This document shows positions 1-10,500 of a stretch of 23,714 nt of DNA, piece by piece. How positions within the stretch are numbered: the first letter of the stretch is position 1; each line of letters opens with the position of its first letter. Origin of the DNA: Bacteroidaceae bacterium. GTDB taxonomy: Bacteria > Bacteroidota > Bacteroidia > Bacteroidales > Bacteroidaceae. A program made the position numbers and the translations under genes. The stretch spans positions 1 to 23,714 of the forward strand of contig CAAGNV010000059.1 of the NCBI GenBank assembly GCA_900771425.1, given 5' to 3'. Below the pieces are notes generated by a model. It was not told the DNA's origin. It saw nothing but the letters and a program-made list of their open reading frames with translations, and searched no databases.

Positions 1-78
1 GATATCAATATATGGCGATATGAAAATCTCATGGAGAACCTCGTTGCGAAACGCATCAATGCACTCAAAACAGCCTAA
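1..78 (+). CDS. C-terminal 25 codons of an unidentified gene (partial)
   Basis: Frame 1 is open from the first base and stops with TAA at 76-78. It reads DINIWRYENLMENL... and ends in KRINALKTA. The residue mix is plausible for a real C-terminus (amphipathic, basic, no rare runs), and a long intergenic region follows directly, as expected at a gene end. The fragment is too short to name a family. No convincing hairpin and T-run follows the stop, so its transcript end is not visible. The chance of a random open stretch of this length is not negligible. Confidence 0.5.
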   Translation, partial: DINIWRYENLMENLVAKRINALKTA

Positions 79-352
79 AAAACTGTCTTGGGGCAGATGC
101 CAATTTTGAACACCCTACCCTACAGGCCGCTTTAATAACTTGCGAAACTTGAGTTAATTATGAATTTTAAATTATTTTAGTTTTCAGCCTTGGGCAGTTT
201 TGACTCTTTTTGCGTACAATCATAGTGGCCCTTGCGGTCACAGTTATGCTGATTGGCATTGGGTGTTAAGAGTCGGAGACTGTTATAAACCCAATGACAA
301 GCAGGATAACATACCGTCGAAGACGGTGATTGTACATTTTACATTGACACAG

Positions 353-383
353 TTCTTCCGTTTCTTCCGTGTGTTCCGTGGTT
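353..383. repeat. 9-bp-period minisatellite (TTCTTCCGT-type)
   Basis: Three consecutive 9-bp units, TTCTTCCGT, TTCTTCCGT and GTGTTCCGT, followed by GGTT. A related tract lies in the opposite orientation at 779-803, so the two bracket about 450 bp. The unit translates as repeated Phe/Arg in one frame, which explains a spurious short open frame here. Confidence 0.7.
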
Positions 384-519
384 AAAATAAAGACGAACAC
401 GAAATCACTTACCAATGAGTTATGCATGGACTAACTTTTAACTTTTACCTTTCCTTTCCATAGCTGACGAAAATAGGATTTATTAGATTTGCTCATCGTG
501 GGCAGGAGCATATAGGAAA

Positions 520-624
520 CGCAGCCATATCTTCGTGTCGGAAGAACCAAATCTTATCGCCATAAGAACCAAATCTTATTGCCCGAAGAACCAAATCTTC
601 TGACGCTAAGATTTGGCTGCGTTT
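520..624. repeat. Array of four 22-bp units closed by an inverted half unit
   Basis: The core AAGAACCAAATCTT occurs at 542-555, 564-577 and 586-599, exactly 22 bp apart. A diverged first unit (CGCAGCCATATCTT, 520-533) keeps the same 22-bp phase. At 608-621 the reverse complement AAGATTTGGCTGCG closes the array, so the first unit and the terminal half unit form an inverted repeat (517-533 against 608-624, one mismatch). The core itself has a small dyad (AAGA/TCTT). It could be a folded transcript, a small mobile element or a regulator-binding array. It is not a CRISPR: units and spacing are too short and there are no unique spacers. Confidence 0.75.
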
Positions 625-778
625 TTGCCCTCTGCTATGTGCGATGATTATCAAAGACTTATGTGAAGTCGTTTTTTGCCTGTGGTCTTGGTCAAATTCA
701 CTGTAGAGTAGATGTGAAAGTGAAGACCAAAAATAGGACTTTTTTCATATCCGTTGATTTCGGTCAATGAAATTTTGG

Positions 779-803
779 AACCACGGAAAGAACGGAAAAG
801 ACG
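779..803. repeat. Inverted copy of the TTCTTCCGT minisatellite
   Basis: On this strand the tract contains AACCACGGAAAGAACGGAAA. Its reverse complement carries two TTTCCGT-type units and the same CCGTGGTT end as the tract at 353-383. The orientation is opposite, so the two could pair or mark the ends of a repeat-bearing segment. Confidence 0.55.
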
Positions 804-1024
804 AATTATTGAGGGGGAAAACCCAAGTCGGTCATAAGACTGTTATGTGCTAATAAGGTATACAAGTTTCGCATGTGCTCAACTTGCAGTTGTTTAGGGA
901 ATTTGTTGTTTAGTTGTTTAGGATAATTGCCACAGCAATACAAGTACCCAATGGTAATATCATTAAACCACCAAACCGCTGAAACTGAGCAAAAGCGAAA
1001 ATTGAATAAGGTAACCTACAAGGT

Positions 1025-1128
1025 GCTGTAGCGTCTTCCAGACGCATGTGCTCTGTCTGGCATGCTTGTCCTGGCACATCCTCTCTCAAAGATCCAACGT
1101 AGTGCAAGCGTCTGGAGGACGCTACAGC
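1025..1128. repeat. REPIN-like inverted pair of REP palindromes
   Basis: A + strand REP at 1028-1045 (GTAGCGTCTTCCAGACGC) and a - strand REP at 1108-1125 (GTAGCGTCCTCCAGACGC) face each other. With flanks the arms match over 21 bp (1025-1045 and 1108-1128) with one mismatch. Each REP has the layout known for RAYT substrates: a GTAG tetranucleotide, then a hairpin with stem GCGTC/GACGC and a five-base loop. The spacer carries a nested inverted repeat, ATGTGC (1046-1051) with GCACAT (1074-1079). A further perfect 5-bp hairpin, GCCTC/GAGGC, lies at 1127-1139. This matches the REPIN (two inverted REPs moving as a unit) arrangement. Confidence 0.75.
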
Positions 1129-1210
1129 CTCGCAGAGGCGGTCAATAACCCCGTACATACGTAGCGATAGCGGAGGATGTGCGGGGCAGTGCTCACTCTC
1201 CTCAAAGTAG

Positions 1211-1228
1211 GCGTCTGGAGGACGCTAC
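1211..1228 (-). repeat. REP-like palindrome, copy 3
   Basis: Identical to the copy at 1108-1125 over all 18 bases and in the same (-) orientation. The preceding bases (CTCTC, one base, TCAAAG-type) are also shared with 1081-1091, so a longer imperfect direct repeat is present, as if the right half of the REPIN was duplicated. Confidence 0.7.
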
Positions 1229-1250
1229 CTTGCGATATAAGTTCAGCGAT

Positions 1251-1268
1251 GTGGCGTCTTCTAGACGT
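1251..1268 (+). repeat. REP-like palindrome, copy 4 (GTGG variant)
   Basis: GTGGCGTCTTCTAGACGT on the + strand: a diverged copy with the alternative tetranucleotide GTGG, a slightly shortened stem (CGTC/GACG) and a similar loop. GTAG/GTGG alternation is characteristic of REP sequences recognised by RAYT enzymes. It diverges from copy 3, 22 bp away. Confidence 0.6.
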
Positions 1269-1396
1269 TTTTCCGCCCCCTGAATCCTGCATGATTTGTG
1301 GAAACCTTTCGTTGCAAACTGAATGTTGTAATTGTAATCTGTTGTTGGCAAATTGGGGGGAATTGTGGCTGATAAGGAAAAAAGTTCGGGAAATCG

Positions 1397-1427
1397 TTGG
1401 TAAATTATGAGAAAATCGTTAAGTTTG
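1397..1427 (+). promoter_or_regulatory. Bacteroidota-type promoter of the giant gene
   Basis: TTG at 1397-1399 (the -33 element), 20 bp of spacing, then TAAGTTTG at 1420-1427, a full match to the -7 consensus TAnnTTTG. Transcription should begin near 1434, giving a leader of about 120 nt before the ATG at 1554. The REP cluster ends about 130 bp upstream. Confidence 0.65.
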
Positions 1428-1441
1428 CACGTTTTTCTTTG

Positions 1442-1476
1442 CGCGCACCCATTATGCGCATGCGTATAAGGGCGCG
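1442..1476 (+). promoter_or_regulatory. Palindromic leader hairpin in the 5' UTR of the giant gene
   Basis: TTATGCGCATGCGTATAA at 1452-1469 is an 18-nt near-perfect palindrome (one G-T pair). Beyond a bulged A, CCC (1448-1450) pairs with GGG (1470-1472), and beyond a two-base bulge CGCG (1442-1445) pairs with CGCG (1473-1476). It lies inside the predicted leader with no T-run, so it is unlikely to be a terminator. It could be an mRNA-stabilising stem, a protein-binding dyad in DNA, or part of a regulatory leader. Confidence 0.5.
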
Positions 1477-1553
1477 TACGAGGTCAATGAACACGCGAAT
1501 TTGTAACAACAAAAGAACAGAAATAACTTTTAAATCGAAAACAACATACTAAT

Positions 1554-4500
1554 ATGGCTAACACAGCTAACATGACTAACATGACCAACACGATGAATAT
1601 ATTCAAGAACCTTTATCGAGGAGCTGCAACTCTTCTCGCTGCTTGTGCTTTCGCCGGCAACGTGTATGCAGATGATCCGGTAATCAATATCGGTGGCGAT
1701 GTATATGGCGGCGGAAAGCAAGGTGCGGTAGGTACTGCTAACGCAACAGCTGGTATTGTTCGCTACACGGCCGAAGAAGCTGCAACTGAAAATGAAAGTC
1801 ATCTTGTTAAGGATGCAAATAATGTTGAACCAGAAGGAACAGGTTACATAACCACTTACGAACCTGGTTACAACCCCGTAGCAGCTGGCGACATCAACGA
1901 AAGCGCTTCTCCTAAAACTGGTATCACGGTGACAAAGGTAAATCCAACTGAAACGGTTAACGGCACAGAAACTAATGTTGCCATGACCAATGTCCAGATA
2001 CTTGACGGAAAGATCCGCACGGTATTTGGCGGTGGTGAGAACGGTCGCGTCTATGGCGCAACATCCGTGACCGTCAACGGCGCAAACGCAACCATCGGTC
2101 ATGACGAATGGGCTGGAACCATCCACGGTGGTGTGTTCGGTGCAGGCGATGGTGCCAGTGCAGTGGTGTTCGGCCACGACTTGGTGACAATCAAGAACGG
2201 AACCATCTACAACAACGTGTATGGAGGTGGTAACCAAGCCGACCTCATCGGTAGCACGTCAGTCATACTCCAGGGCGGTAACATCTTCGGCGATGTCTAT
2301 GGCGGTGCCCGTATGGCAGACATCATGGGACATTCATACGTCAACATCGACGGAGCAAATGCTGCAAATAACCTCTTCGTGAAGGCTGTCTATGGCGGTA
2401 ACGATATCGCTGGTAGCATTCGTGTCAAGACCAACGAAGAAAAATGGACATGGCTGGCTTCAACCACAATAGCCACGCCATTCACTACCGAGGCAAAGAC
2501 CGTTGATCCTAACACCATCACAATAGCATCTGATGGCTACTTCTCCGAGACAACATACAACGACCCTAAGTTCTCCGAAAACGATGCCATCGACAAACTT
2601 TGGAACGCATTCGTGCAGTCAACTCCGGTTAAGTCTGGCATTCAGGTGTTCGTCGGAAACCTCTTCGGCGGCGGTAACGGTGACTACACATACACAAAAG
2701 TAACAGAAGGCTTCACCGTCTCTGACCTCTATGACGGAACATGGGACGCAACCCTCAACGATGGAAAGGGTGGGGTGGCAAAGAGCACTAACCCAGTCAC
2801 TTTCACTGTCGATAACAAACCGTTGCTTGCCAAGACCTATCTCCAGATTAAGGGAGGTACATTCGGCTACGTCTATGGCGGTGGTAACCAGGCAACCGTA
2901 ACTGCCAGCACCGACATCTACATAAACAATGCCGATGCACCTTGCGTGGGCATGACCAAGGAGGTCGTGGAACGCATGGGACTGCAGACCTCGTCATATA
3001 CTCTGAACAGCGCGGGGACAGAGGCAGTGTTTGCCCAAACCATTGACCGTGTGTTCGGCGGTAACAACTTTGCCGACATGGACATTCAGCCAAACTGGTA
3101 TCTGCTTCGCGGACGTGTCAACAACCTCTATAGCGGCGGTAACCAAGGTGACATGACATGTAAGGACGGTATCTTCGTCAATGTCTTCAAGAACCAGTAC
3201 AATGCCGACGATCCGAACTGCATGATGATCAATAACCTCTATGGCGGTTGCCGTATGTCGGACGTAGTGCCAAAGGAGAATGGCGCAGAACTGACTTCAA
3301 TGCCAGCCATAAACAAGTTCGGTTACGATTTCAAGCCTAACTATGCAGCACGCGTATATGTGTCGGGTGGTACCATCAACAACGTATATGGAGGTAACGA
3401 TATATCAGGACATGTGAAGCTCGGTACCGATGTCGAAATCCACGGAGCCGTCTCGGGCGATATCTACGGCGGTGGTAACGGAGCATATCCTTATACCGAC
3501 AATAAGGCACTTGCCGAAGCATTCCCTGACAAGTGGAGAGATTACTACTACGATACCGAAGGAAAGGTCACTCTCAATGTTGACGGCACAATCGCCGGTA
3601 CGGAATGTACGTCAAGCAACTCACTCGACGGACTTAACAAGAAACGCCCACACGTAGCACAGTCACTCGTACACATTGCAGGTGTCGGCCGTTACATTGC
3701 AAAGGACAAATGGGAGAGCAAGTACGGAACCGATATCGGTGCAGTAGTTAAGGTCGATAAGGACGGAGAGAAGACCACAGGCGTAGGTCAACTCCTCGGC
3801 AAGGGCGAGATGCTCGACGTGAACCGCGTATATGTGACAGGTGGAGTTTATTGCGGTGGTAACAGTGCCACACTCAAGAGCGAGTCATCTACCGGCACAC
3901 CGACTGCCACACTCCAGATTGGTCAGTGCGTCACCATCGACAAGGTGTTCCTCGGTTCAAACGGCGAACGCATGGTGGCAGAGTCACTCCTCGAACAATA
4001 TGCAGCAGCCAATGTTGACGGCAAGGGTAAATTGGCACGATTCAATTTGACAAACTCTGACGACATGCAGGCGTATATGAAAGGTTGTGCAGTCGATATC
4101 ATGCCTAACATCACATACGACAACGAAGACCGCAAGTTCACTGCCGAAAACCTCATCTCATTCACCGACCCATACGACGACAAGCACCCAGGCAGCGAAC
4201 GCATAGGTGAAGAAATCGACGTGTCAGTTGACGAGAATGCCGACATGGACTCTGAAGGACTTAACTTCAGTACACGTATCGGTTCGTTCTTCTGCGGAGG
4301 TAACGTAGGTAGTATGACCATGGACGGACTCTTCGACAAGGAATTCCTCAAGTTCCCTCGCGAACTCGTTATATTCGACAAGGTAGTAGCAGGATGTAAC
4401 AATGCCAACGTACCTTATCGTAACGGTCTCAACGCCTTCTATGCAGGTGGTGTGACAGGTACTCCTGACACAAACATCAAGGGCGACGCAACCGACCCAG

Positions 4501-7500
4501 GTCTTAAGATTCGTATATATGTGCCTTGCCGCTTCGAGCCACGCCAACTAGTGACTGAAATCGACGATGCTGGATACGTTCATATCGTAACGAAGGACAA
4601 AGACAACAAAGCAGTCGATCCTGAACCTTGGAGTGCTCCAATCGTATTCTCCGACTATGGTATCGAATCCGATAAGATAGGTCCTGTTCAGATTCTCGAC
4701 CGTGGTAACATCTACGGAGGTTGCTACGCCAGCGGTCACGTCAACGGTAGTGTCGAAATCCAGATTAAGGACGAACTCTGTGCTACTGCCCAGATGCGTG
4801 CTTACTTCGGCGATAAACCGTTCATTGGTCAGGCAGTAGATCAGGATGGTACTGCACAGGTTGTAGATAACATGCGCCGTTATGTGCTCAACCACGGATG
4901 GTCAGCATTCGGCGGTGGTTATGGTAAGGAAACCGAGATATGGGGTAATGTCTATATGAACCTCGACCGCAACGCAGGTTACATCAACGCATACGGCGGC
5001 AGCCAGTTGGGCTTCATCGGAAAGATACAGCGTGATGTCAATGGTATTTACCAAACCGAGACAGTAGATATCAAGACAACACGTGAACCAACTGACGAGG
5101 AACGCTCAAATTCTGCTGCTTCTCCTATTACCACACCTATTGAGGTAACTCAGACTATAAATAAATATGTGGTAGAACAAGCCGGCAACACCTATGTAAG
5201 CCTCGGTGCCCGCATCCACCGTTCACCAGTCTCAATCTTCGGTCTTAATGCCATCTATGGCGGAGGCTATCAGGGTATCGTCACGGGTGACACCCACATG
5301 TATGCAGGTGGTGGTCTTCACTACGACGTATTCGGTGGTGCATGTAATGCCGACATCTATGGTTCGACTGAGGTGTTCGTAGGAAAGGACCGTGACGGCA
5401 ATTTCGACAACAACCTCCAGCTTCGTCACTGCGTCTATGGCGGTAACGACTTCGGTGGTCAGGTGCTCGGTACGAAGGAGCACACCGTCAATGTCAATGG
5501 AACAAACCAGACAGTCACTTCAAATACCTTCGTTCAGTACTTGGGCGGAACCATCGAGCGCAGTATCCTCGGTGGCTCATGCGGACTCTATCGTTACGAA
5601 GAATCTTACAAACTGACAGCTGATGACCTCGAAGAGTTCAAGGGCAAGCAGGTGATGGTAGGCGACAACCTCCTTACATCGACAGAGATTGCTGCTCTTA
5701 AAGCAGGTGACGAGATTCGCCTCTATCCCGACAAGTCTTCCGACCCATTGGTTCATGCTTACGAGACACTCCCTACACTCTATGCCAACTTAGGTGGATG
5801 GGACGACGCCAAGACAACAAAGAGCAATGCCAACAGTTACAACGCAGTAGTCGATATCGCTTGCCAGGAAGACTTCAAGCCAGCGGAAGGAAGTACCAAG
5901 GTGCCTAACACCATCCTCGGTAATGTCTATGGCGGTGGTTACGGATTCTGCGACGACGTGGCACGTGTGGATATGCGCGACTCATACGTTGTACTCCACG
6001 GACCAAAGAGCGGAACTACACGTCTTGCCGACAATGTCTATGCCGGCGGTTACTTCTCATACGTAGAGAACTCAACACTCGAAGCCGTTTCAGGACAAAT
6101 CCGTACAGCCATCTTCGGTGGTACATACGGTACAACCGTCGATGAGCGCATCGCAGAACAGAATCAGGCAAAGCAGAAGGCCGATGCCGACAACTACAAG
6201 ACACAGTGGGGCTCGACCATCCCACTCAATTCCGAAGAATATACAGTGCTGCATGAGGTAGCCCTCAAGCACCTTCAAAATGCTGACTACACCAGCCACA
6301 GCACTAAGGTAAATGTATATTCCGACTTGGTTGCCAACCAGAACCTCGACGTCTATGGCGCAGGCGACTACACAGGTGCCGACAACACTGAGGTCAACCT
6401 TCTCGGTGGTTCAGTGCGCGAAGTCTATGGAGGTTCAAACCGCGAAGGTGTTTGTCTCAACACCGTGGTTAACGTTCCGGCTACTTCAACCATCAACATG
6501 AAACTCCTCTTCGGCGGTAGCCACGGTTCATCGCCGGCACTCCCTTGTGACGTGCGTAACGCAGTCGTCAACTTCAACTCTTCACTTGCAGTCGTGGCTG
6601 ACAGCGCTGTTTTCGGTGGTAACAACGCTTACCGTGCTACTCGTAACGCAACCATCTACTACGACGCAAAGGCAAAGGACGTGAAGGGCAATTACCTCAC
6701 ACTCTACGGAGCAGGCAATGGTGTTGGTTCGGTAGCAGGTAACACCAACGTGTTCGTGTCAGGCAACTCTATCGTCACTCACGTCTATGGTGGCGGTAAT
6801 GCCGGACAGGTATTTGCAAAGTACGACATACTGAAGTCAACAGGTACTCCGACAACCAAACCAACAACAGCACCGAGCTCCTCTGCGTCTCAAACTGAGA
6901 AAGATGCTTACAGCGCAGCCCTTGCCGACTACTATGCTTGGAACGATGCAACAGATTATGACCGCTACAAACTGCACTCTATGGAACAGACCAAGATGTC
7001 ATACGGACACTGGTATCTGACCGAAGAACCACACCACACATTCATCCAGCTTGCCGACGGAGCACAGGTTATGGGTTCAGTCTTTGGCGCAGGCCGAGGT
7101 GAGACATCAAATGTGGTGGGCAAGACCTTTGTCGAGTGTAACGGTGCAACCGTTGCCGGTGATATCTTCGGCGGTGGATATGCAGGTAATGTTCGCAAGA
7201 TGCTGCCTTCTGATACTGGTTATCCTGTAGATGGTGAAGGCAAGCCTGTCGATTATGAACTCGCAGTGGCACATTCAAAGACAACTAACCCTGACTTCTA
7301 TGTTGCAACCAACATCGACATGAACGGCGGTCAGGTTCGTAACATCTTCGGTGGTGGTTATGCAGGAGTAGTTGGCGGTACTTACGACCCAAGTTACGAT
7401 CCTACAGGAACAGCCCAACCAGGCAATCCTACTGCACTCTATGACTATACGACCGATACCGACTTGAACGAAGTGTTGAAGGTAAAGGACTACACAGCAC

Positions 7501-10500
7501 AAACCAATGTCAATATCGGTACTGAATATGGCAAGCCTGTTGCCGATGCCAGTGGCAATCAACCGGGCGAGAAGGACTACATACCAACTTACGCAGCACT
7601 CACGCACTCATGGGGCGAACCAAACATTGCGTTCTCTGTATATGGAGCAGGTGACCGTGGTGCAGTCTTCGGCGATAGCCGTACCACCATGTATAATGGA
7701 TATGTTGGTTATGACTACCGCAAATATACCGCAGCTGAACTCGCTGCTATGTCAGATGCAGAGCGAGTTAAATATAACTCAACCGACAGTTATTATATCG
7801 AGCGCCTCAAGGCTAACGACACCGACACCAAGAACCTCATGAAGGAAGACGGTAACGTCTATGGCGGTGGATTCGGTGAAGAGGCGAGAGTTCGCCACAC
7901 TGTCGTTACCCTCTACAACGGACAGATTCGTAACTCACTCTACGGCGGCGGCGAAATGTCGGCAGTAGGATGGGGCTTCGTAAGGAAGGATACCGAAACC
8001 AACGAACTTGTAAAGGACAAGATCTCGCAGGTAGGTTCTACATTCGTCGAGATGTACGGCGGTAAGGTAAACAACGACGTATTCGGCGGCGGACGTGGTT
8101 ACAGTTACGATAACAACGGTGAGATGATGTACGGTACGAAGTACATGACCGACGGATTCATATTCGGTAAGACCGACGTCAACATCTATCGTGGTACAAT
8201 CGGTACCGACGAGTCAATCAAGGAAGCCAACGGTGCACATGGTAACGTGTTCGGTGGCGGTAACATCGGTTATGTATATAGTGGTGACGGCGAACCAGCA
8301 GCTGCTACTACTACTACTACTACTGAGGCCATAACCAAGGGCTACTATTACAACCAGGCCGGCAAACTGACCGAGGATACACGTGTGAACGTAACGGCAT
8401 ACGGCAAGTCGAAGGTGGATAACCTCGAAATTACCTACGATGTGGTTTATCACCCAGGCTTCACCGTACCTAATATAATAATGGAACGCATGCGCGCGGA
8501 CTTGGCCCTCACTACTCCTAATAATACATACTCGTCTTGGGAACTTGTCGATGCAGAAGGTGGTAGCCAGGAAGTGAGCACTTCACCGATTACTGGTTTC
8601 AAACTTTCAGATTATGTTGACCAGGACAACCGTGCCATCAAGGACTTCCAACTCACGGACAATACTCCGTTCATGAAGGATGACTACATTCCTAACGAAG
8701 CATTGAATGTACTCACGAATATCGATACAAGGTGGGCAAGCATTGACGACTCAGGTATCACCATCCGTAATGCAGTATTCGGCGGAGGTAACGTAAGTAA
8801 GGGTTCGGATAAGGTATATGCATTTGCCAATACCGTATTCGGTAACTCTACTGCATCTATCGTCGATGTGTTCTGCCGTGACCTTATCGATGTAGGTAAA
8901 GAAGGACTTGGTGGACTTTACGGTGACGGTAACCTCACATTCGTTGCCGGTTATCGCGAACTGAATGTCACCAACTACGGTACTGACTACTTCTCACTTC
9001 CTGCAATGGTTGACTTCAGTACTGGTGAAGGTGTCTCTGACTACGAGAAGTTGACTGCCCGTCAGAAGGCATTCTATATCGCTAAATATATGTGTAATAA
9101 CCAAATCATTTTGAATGAAGGTGAAGAGAATGAAATCACATATAGAGTAGGCGAAATCATCCTTTCTGATGAATTTAATAAACTGCCTCAAGAATATCAG
9201 ACTATTAACGGAACAAATGAAACAGATAAATACTGGACACAGACCGAGGCCATCATCAACGAAGGCCGTTACCTCAACACCCTGCAGCGTGCCGACTATT
9301 GTGGCTTGAAGGGTTCACGACTCGTGATGAAGGGCGCTATGGACCGTGCACAGGTAGGCAACACAGAGGTTGACTTCACCGAATACACCATCAACCGTGT
9401 GGGTGAAATCTCACTCAACCAGTGCGCAGGAAAACGTGACAACAATAAATCAATCCATGGTAGTTACTTCGGTATCTATAACGTGGTGAAGTACCTTGGC
9501 TCTATGTCGTCCGACAAGAGTTTCGTAACAGGACTTTCTGACCCTGAAAGTGGTATCGAGGCAAGTGCTGTACGTACTACAAACTCTACAAAGGCAGAAG
9601 ATGCTGTAAATGGACAAACTTTCTTCGAATGGAAAATTGATAAGTATAACCTAAAGAACCGCAACAACGGTACATCGCCTAACAAGGTGGCACTTGCATC
9701 TGGTGTGTACCTCGAATTGGTGCGTGAACCAGAAGACGAGTCAAAGGCTACCACCAAGGACTACGGTCCAATCATCGGTGTGGTAGAGCTCGACCTCCTC
9801 AATGTAACACCGGGTGAAGGTGGTGGATTCGTCTATGCCGAGAACAACCACGGTAAGCCGACTTTCTCAGCAGAGAAGAGTTATGCATCCGTGCTCTCTG
9901 ATGCCAACTATCACTTGAAGACCTGCCGTGCTTACTCATACGATAACTCGAACATAATTCCTGAATACAACGGAGTTGAGACATCAGGTAACTTCGTCCA
10001 TTCAAGCAAGCGAATTGTCGATGACTGTTTCCCTGTTGCCGGCAACTTAAATCAGGAGGTACACTACTGGTACCTGAAGGGTGACTTCTATGTATATGAC
10101 CAGTTGATTTCTGCATACACAGGCAATGCTGCGACATACAACTCAGAACTGAACATTCCGCTCGACATTAACGGCAAGATCAATCCTAAGTTGCGTCTGC
10201 AGAATGTCCTGCCAGGTCTCTATGCAAGTCCTGCTGCATTCGAATATGACTATCGAAATGAAAAGTCTGACTCACTTGACATCATCTTCAACGGTGTGAT
10301 CAAGCGTTATGGTCAGAACGACCCTATCAGTTACTGGGATTGGTACAACATCCCGACAGCATCCGTTGCTAAACTGCAAGATAACTTCGTCCTGCAGACT
10401 TACACTTGCCGTGAGGATGTTACTGTAGGCGGCACAACTTATCATCGTGGTCAGGCAATTCTGCCTGCTGCATACGCTGAATTGGATGGTAAGACAGGAA

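Larger units (their letters stand above)
79..1553. other. Long repeat-rich intergenic region upstream of the giant gene
   Basis: About 1.5 kb without a credible gene. Short open frames at 200-385 (+), 910-1158 (-) and 1177-1410 (+) run through repeats, have odd composition (for example a Phe/Arg-rich tail from the minisatellite) and show no family resemblance, so I leave them out. Positions 353-803 hold a minisatellite, a 22-bp array and an inverted minisatellite copy. Positions 888-922 hold short GTTGTTTAG repeats. Positions 1025-1268 hold REP-like palindromes. Positions 1397-1553 hold the promoter and leader of the giant gene. Positions 79-350 show nothing I can name beyond AT-rich stretches around 150-185. 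Confidence 0.7.

Noticed and set aside
200..385. 61-codon open frame upstream
   Set aside because: Its C-terminal part is just the translated 9-bp minisatellite, and nothing in it resembles a protein family.
520..624. The 22-bp array considered as a CRISPR array
   Set aside because: There are no unique spacers: the variable part is under 10 bp, the period is constant and no cas genes are present.
1177..1410. 77-codon open frame with CMICGN...ECCNCN cysteines, considered as a small zinc protein
   Set aside because: It begins inside the REP cluster, runs into the promoter region, and its cysteines are not in a known zinc-finger spacing.
1530..2237. 235-codon open frame on the - strand
   Set aside because: It lies opposite the signal peptide and first modules of the giant gene. 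It is Cys/Val/His-rich as expected from the complement of GGT/GGC/GAC codons, and has no recognisable domain.
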